From Microglena sp. YARC (Eukaryota; Chlorophyta; Chlorophyceae; Chlamydomonadales; Chlamydomonadaceae): DNA of 64,000 nucleotides. This document shows positions 58,721 through 64,000 of the stretch, one piece after another. The notes beneath the pieces were generated by a model. That model was given only the letters and a program-made list of their open reading frames with translations, did no database searches and had not been told where the DNA came from. How positions within the stretch are numbered: position 1 is the first letter of the stretch; each line of letters opens with the position of its first letter. Location: NCBI GenBank assembly GCA_022414725.1, contig CM039466.1:15381118-15445117 (forward strand), given 5' to 3'. A program made the position numbers and the translations under genes.

Positions 58721-60985
58721 GTGTGTGATCTAGTGTGTGTGTGTTGCGCTCATGTGTGCTCCAGTGTGTGTGTGTGCCCTCAATGTGTGTGCTCTATGGT
58801 GTGTGTGGTTGGTGTTGTGTGTGTTGTGCGCCTCATCTGTGTGCTCGATGTGTGTGCGTGTGTGGGCCGCCTCAATTGTGTGTGTGTGTTGCCCTCATTG
58901 TGTGCTTATATGGTGCTGTGTGTGTTGTGTGGTGGTTTAGCGCCTCAGTTGTGCCCTATTTGGGTGGTGTGTGTGCGCCCTCACGTGTGGCACTAGTTGT
59001 GTGTTATGTTGCCCTCATTGCCAATGTTGTTGTGTAACATGTCGCCTCATTTGGCTCTCAAGTGTTGTATGTGTGTGTGTGTGTTGTCCCTCATGTGTGT
59101 GTCTATGTTGTCGTGTATGCCCTCATTGTGCGTGGTGTGTGTTGTGTGCTGTGCGCCTCATTTGTGCTATAGTGCGTGTGTTTGTGGGTGGGTCGCCTCA
59201 TTGTGTGCCTAAGTGTGTTTGTGTGTGTGTTGCGCCTCATGTGTGTGCCTCTACGTGTTGTGTGTGTGCCCTCATGTGTGTGCTCTGTGTGTTTTGTCCT
59301 CAATTGGTCTCGTAGTGTGTGTATGTTGTGCTGTGTTGGTGCGCCTCTTTTCCTCTAGTCGTGTGTTTGTGTGTGTGTGCGCCTCAATGTGTGTGCTCTA
59401 GTGTTGTGTGTACGTGCGCCTCATGTGTTCTCTTGTTCTTGTGTGTGTGCGCCCTGTGGTGGCTCTCAAGTGTGGGTGTTCTTGTGCCTCATGTTTATGC
59501 TCTATGTGTGTGTTGTATGTGTGTGTTGGTTGTTGTGTGCGCCTCATGTTTACTCTAGTGTGTTCTGTGTGTGTGCCTCAGTGTTTTGCTTAGTGTGTGT
59601 CTGTGTTGTGCCTAGCTGTGCTCTAGTGTTGTGCTGTGAGCCTCATTGTGTCCCTAGAGTGTGTGTGCTGTGCCCACATGTGTGTCCTCTAGTGTGTGTG
59701 TGTGTGGCGCCTCATGTGTAATGCTCTAGTGTGTGTGTTTGCGCCCATTTGGCCTAGTGTATGTGTGTGTCGCCTCATTTGTGTGTCTAGTGTGGTATAA
59801 GTTGTGTGTTGTTGTGTGTGCCCTCATTTGTGCAGTCTGTGGTTTGTGTGTGTGCGCCTTCATTGTGTGCTCTAGTGTTGGTTAGTGCGCCTCATGGTGT
59901 GCTCCTGTGTGAGTGAGTGTGTGCGCCTACATGTGTTGCTCTAACGTGTGTGTCTGTGGGTGCTCATGTTGTCTCTAGTGTTTGTGTGTGTGTGTGGTTT
60001 GTGTGTTGTGCGCCTCATGTGTGTGCTCTGTTGTTCTGTGTGTGTGCCTCATTGTTTGCCTAGTTGGTCTGTTGTGTGCTCAATCTTGAAGTCCTGTCAG
60101 TTGCTGTGCGCCTCATGTTGCCCCTATGTGTTGTATGCGTGGCGCCACATGTGTTCCCTAGAGGTGTGGTGTGTGTGCGCCTCATGTGTGTGCCTCTAGT
60201 GTTGTGTGTTGTGCGCCTCAGTGTGTGCTCTAAGGTGGTGTGTGTCGCCTCATGTGCTCTAGTGTGTGTGTGTGTGCGCCTCAAATTTGTGTGCTCTAGT
60301 TGTTATGTGTGTGGTTTGTTGTGTCCCTCATGTGTGTGCTCCTAGTCTGTGTGTGTGTGTTGTGGCCCTCATGTGTGTGCTCTATGTTGTGGTATTGCCG
60401 CCTCATGTTGGCTATAGTGTGTGTGTGTGCGCCTCATTAACCTAGTGTGTGTCCTGTGTGCTGTGCCTCATGTGTGTGCTACTAGTGTGTGTGTGTGGTG
60501 TGTGTGTGCGCTCATGTGTTGCCTAGTTGGTCTGTGATTGTGCCTCATTGTTTGCTCATGCCGTGTCTGGACAAGTCCTCAGCGTGCTCTAGTGGTGTCG
60601 TGTGCGCCTCAGTGTGTCCCTAGTTGTTGTGGTGCGTGTGCGCCTCTGTGTGTCCCTAGTGTGTGTGGTGTTGTGCCCTCATGTGTGTGCTCTAAGTGTG
60701 TGTTGTTGTGTGTCGCCTCAGTGTTTCTCTAGTGTGTGTGTGTGTGTGCGCGCCTCCATCGTTGCGTCTGTGTGTTTTGTGTGTGTGTGTGTGTGCCTCA
60801 TGTGTGTGCCTAAAGAATGTGCCACCGCCACATGTTGCTAAGTGTGTGCGTGCCTTCACAGAGCTGTGTGTGCCGGGTGCGCGCTCATTTTGTGCTGTAG
60901 TGTCTTGCGCGAAATGCCGCCTCATGTGTGTGCCCCTATGTGGTGTGTGTGTGTTGTGTGCCTCATGTGTTGCACTAGTGTTAAA
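58700..60985. repeat. GT-rich minisatellite (TGCGCCTCATGTGTGTGCTC)
   Basis: Units of about 30 bp, TGTGTGTGCGCCTCATGTG plus TGTGCTCTAG, are repeated some 70 times with many small indels. Cys/Val-rich frames here are artefacts. Confidence 0.85.
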
Positions 60986-60999
60986 ATTAATGTCATGCG

Positions 61000-61201
61000 G
61001 ATTTGCATGCTAACATATATCCCGACTGGCAGTTTTGTCAAAAAACGCTTAATTCTTGGGACCATCCAGAAAATAAATGTGGATCCCCATTCTAAATTTG
61101 ATCAAATCGCTGCGCATCGTGTTCCCTTCATGAAAGAAAGCCAGAAGCAAAAGAGAGCAGAGAAAGACTCGGATGCCGATGACACTGCTTTCGAGGTCTG
61201 A
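61000..61201 (+). CDS. Coding-like segment, unknown (KKRLILGTIQKI...)
   Basis: A frame reads IPTGSFVKKRLILGTIQKIN, then a Lys/Glu/Asp-rich end DSDADDTAFEV and TGA at 61199-61201. It resembles a basic/acidic protein C-terminus, but no family is recognised. The neighbourhood is of low sequence quality. Confidence 0.3.
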
Positions 61202-61204
61202 GCA

Positions 61205-62330
61205 AGTACCAAGAACAGCTCTTGTCAAGCTGCTATATGCAATGGTAGCCCATCAGATATGACGCCCCAAATACAAACAGTACTGGCCCTTCTGCCTGCA
61301 AAACAAGTGGTGGAGGCCCGAGCATAGCCTGTGGATGAGAAGCTCACCCACTTACGAATGACACCGCGACTGTCAACCAGAACTGCCTCGTCATGCCGCT
61401 AATATGCAAGTTGTGTGGAGCCCAAAGATAGACCTGCAAGTAACAACAGAACTGCGCCTTACTGCTCTATATGCAACGGGCGGCGAGGCCCAAGAGATAG
61501 GCGCGGGATCGGAGAATCACACCCCCTGCCGATGGCACAGCTGACCGTCAGACAGGAACGACAGAGCTGACCCTCACAGCTGCTAATATGCAATGGTAGG
61601 GAAGCCCAAAGATAGACTCGTACAGTTTACCAGCAACTGGCCCTGTACGGCTCTAAAACAACTGGTGGGAGCCCCAGAATAGCTGGGGATCGACGAGCAC
61701 ATCCAGTGAACGGACATCCGCCCAACGCGGATCCAATACACCAATGAACTGGCCTCTTCATCCATATACTAAAGTGAGGGAGGCCCAAAAGAAGAGACTG
61801 GTATGACGTTTTAACAGAACGGCCCTGTACTGCTCTAATAGCCAAGTGAAGGAGGCCCCGAATAGACGTAAATTTTAAAGAAAACTGCGCCCCTGTACTG
61901 AGCTCTAATAGTACATATGAGTGTGAGCCCAGAGATTAGCTGGAGGAGAAGCACACCAACTTACGATGACACCGGCGAACGTCGGACCCAAGGACGCCGA
62001 GGTGAACTGTCCTTCGTCAATGCCTGCTAATATGCATGTGGTGAAGGCCCAGAAGTATAGACTGGGGATCGAGGAATGCACACCCACCTGCCAAATGGCA
62101 CCTGCCGACCGTCAGACCAAAGTACGAAACAGGAACCGCCCTGAATTCTGTTCTGAAGGGTGGCAAGCCCAAGGAAGATAGCTGGGATGGAAAAGGGAAT
62201 GCAACACCCACTTGACGAGACCCGGGCCGACCGCAGACCAAGTACGAAGAGGGACTAAGCCTGTACTGCCTGTGCTAGACAAGTGGGTGGGAAGAGAAGG
62301 CTGAGATGAGGAATGAACTGAGTGGATTGA
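61205..62330 (+). repeat. Coding-like tandem repeat of about 120 bp, nine noisy units
   Basis: The consensus GACCAAGTACGAACAGGAAC, TGCCCTGTACTGCTCTAATA and TGCAAGTGGTGGAGGCCCAG reads TKYEQELALYCSNMQVVEAQ in one frame. Units are broken by indels typical of this region. It may be another duplicated exon or a repetitive protein. Confidence 0.5.
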
Positions 62331-62944
62331 CTTCTGCGTGTTTGCGAATGTAAACGCCGTTAATCAACCTGAAGATAACCGCGTGTTTCCTTCTAAGTTA
62401 CAACAGCGTTTATGGTACTAATTTCCCATTTTATTTGTGAGTACTTTACTTTTTAAAGTATATCCTTTAGATATTTTAGTATCAGGGTAATTTTATTTAT
62501 AAACTACAGATAAATATAGTATCGTCTTATTACGTAGGCACTATTGATTGTTGAGGTTGGCCATCCCGTTTGCTTGCACTGCGCGACCACCATTCTTAGT
62601 TTGAGTACTTCATTCCCATTTATTTCATATCTGTTCTTCAGTTTATCATTTCTGCTGAAAGTGAGAGAATGGTGTGTCCGAATCCACTACGGTTGCACTC
62701 AGTTTCGCCCGGTCGCTGCAACCGAGCCCAACCTGGTAGCACGCCAGAAATAAAGCCATTATCTACCGCCGTAAGACGGGCTCCACTAATTACCATACCA
62801 CGGCCCACCAGGAACGTTATCATTACTTAGGCAATGCATGCACGTTAAAGCTGTCTCGGAGTATATCTTCCTACTGATCTTCTGCTTAGGGTTCCTGTCT
62901 GCCGTTGCCGAATTGGACGCCTCGCTCAACGAGCGTCAATTGGA
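62331..62944. other. Unique sequence, no recognised feature
   Basis: AT-rich sequence with short frames only. A frame just before the MITE reads SAVAELDASLNERQLDRVF, which may be part of an exon. Confidence 0.35.
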
Positions 62945-63151
62945 CAGGGTATTCAATGGCCCCATATTGCCAGTCGCTTTACGCATTTTTTATTTTTGTT
63001 TTTCTTGAAAACAAAAACAACTGCCTTTGTATGCAAAAATACGCAGAAAAATGCTTGCAGCTCACAAGGGTTACAAAAAACTGCGCTTAAAGCGCAGAGG
63101 GTCAAACACGTCAGCGCTCAAACGCGCAAAAGCGCCACTTGAATTACCCTG
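62945..63151. mobile_element. hAT-like MITE, 207 bp
   Basis: The ends are CAGGGTATTCAA and TTGAATTACCCTG. The interior has GCGCTTAAAGCGCAGAGGG and CAAAAACAACTGC, related to the element at 33655 in inverted order. Flanking octamers CAATTGGA and CACTGCCC do not match, so no target duplication is seen. Confidence 0.6.
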
Positions 63152-64000
63152 CACTGCCCTTTTAACTATCCAGTTGATCCGTCTCCATAACCTGTTGCAG
63201 AAGTTCTCAAGCCTTGAGGCTGCTCACCGGCTGCAGCTGCAGCAGCGTGAGCACAGTGAATGCCTTACATAAGTTCATTGAAATGAAATGTTACATCCTG
63301 TAAATACTCACTCCCAGCGTAATTAAGGACACCAACATAGCGTAACCGACTACACATACGAGCCACCGAATTGGACCACTTACTACAAAGATGCCACCGA
63401 TGCATGCAAGTGCAGTACTAAGAATGCAACTATGTAAACATCACAGTGAAATGCACTTACACAAGATCATACAATTGTAAACATAGCACAAAGTGAATCA
63501 CTTACACAAAGACATACAATGTAACATGAACAGCAGTGACTGCAATGAATTGAAAATTGATAATTAACAAGTGTACACTACCATGAAAATATAAATAACT
63601 CTAAAGACGTGAAAGATTAAGTGACACACAGGCCGCTACGCACGAACTAGCTGTAGTCCACCAATAAGATAAACACAAAAAATATCCAGTACTAGTTGTA
63701 ACTCCCACCCGTAACTTTGACTGAAAGATCATTTCAGTCCAGAATACGTGTGCACTAAGCTGGACCATAGAAAATTTAAATCTGCCGACGGGTGGTGTTA
63801 CACGAACGACGAAACATTTGTTAAAAAAAAAAATAAGTTTTTTTCCCCCCCCCCCCCTCCCTAAAAGCTGTCAACAGAGGTGGTGTGCATGCTGGTCTGC
63901 TAATGTACAAACTTTACTAAATTGTAACAAGTGGTGGTCATTGGAGGTCACAAAGGTTCTGGATGTGCCAGTGGTACCAATGTAACAACTACAGGTATGA
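63152..64000. other. Mostly unique sequence to window end
   Basis: A short + strand frame to 63272 reads LLTIQLIRLHNLLQKFSSLE, then AAHRLQLQQREHSECLT and a stop; it is helix-like but unassigned. Irregular repeats of about 55 bp with GTGAAATGCACTTACACAA lie at 63400-63545. No other feature is seen apart from a C-run at 63846-63857. Confidence 0.35.

Overview
This is eukaryotic nuclear DNA, most likely from a green alga. It holds one long, intron-rich gene on the + strand that encodes a plant-type acyl-CoA-binding protein with kelch repeats (Arabidopsis ACBP4/ACBP5 class). Pieces of TTTAGGG-type telomere repeat and a tRNA-Val(AAC) also fit a green-lineage nuclear genome. Kelch-ACBPs are typical of Viridiplantae. 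A repeat-rich prasinophyte such as Cymbomonas would fit, but nothing in the window proves it. No bacterial, organellar or viral genes were recognised.

Layout. The gene runs from about 1.1 to 31.8 kb. I could place 13 exons whose reading phases all agree: 1132-1146 (tentative), 1471-1582, 1763-2035 (acyl-CoA-binding domain), 3253-3438, 7275-7537, 11637-11747, 15364-15556, 17147-17320, 19522-19637, 25886-26033 (kelch propeller), 28217-28295, 30423-30540 and 31556-31792 (coiled coil and basic Ala/Gly/Pro-rich tail). They give a protein of about 674 residues, close to the plant proteins. Over 90% of the gene is intron, filled with simple-sequence arrays: CA-rich, (CAC/CAT)n, GT-rich, CT-rich, poly-C/poly-G and ACACAGT. 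Intron 9 also carries an AT-rich satellite, a hAT-like MITE, a terminal-inverted-repeat transposon with a degraded ORF, and a tRNA-like SINE head.

From about 26.2 kb to the gap, a unit of about 12 kb is present in tandem: copy 1 about 26.2-37.57 kb, copy 2 37.57-49.62 kb, copy 3 49.62-56.5 kb (cut by the gap). Each unit holds the 3' end of the gene, a stop-codon-containing minisatellite, a LINE remnant with a nested MITE, two anonymous minus-strand ORFs, tRNA-Val (broken in copy 2), several minisatellites and one orphan exon-like segment. A 1,000-N gap lies at 56526-57525. The sequence on both sides of it (about 52.7-56.5 and 57.5-62.3 kb) has many single-base indels, as in unpolished long-read consensus. 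Beyond the gap are junction repeats from an unidentified gene, a GT-rich minisatellite, a coding-like repeat of about 120 bp, another MITE and about 1.5 kb without recognisable features.

The most striking property is that almost every exon of this gene is accompanied by tandem, diverged copies of its own end together with the adjoining splice site. Acceptor-side copies lie upstream and donor-side copies downstream. In the coiled-coil region this has produced a series of 79-nt exons that all enter and leave in the same phases, so they could replace one another, like mutually exclusive exons. In front of exon 10 it has produced 9-nt micro-exon-like units.
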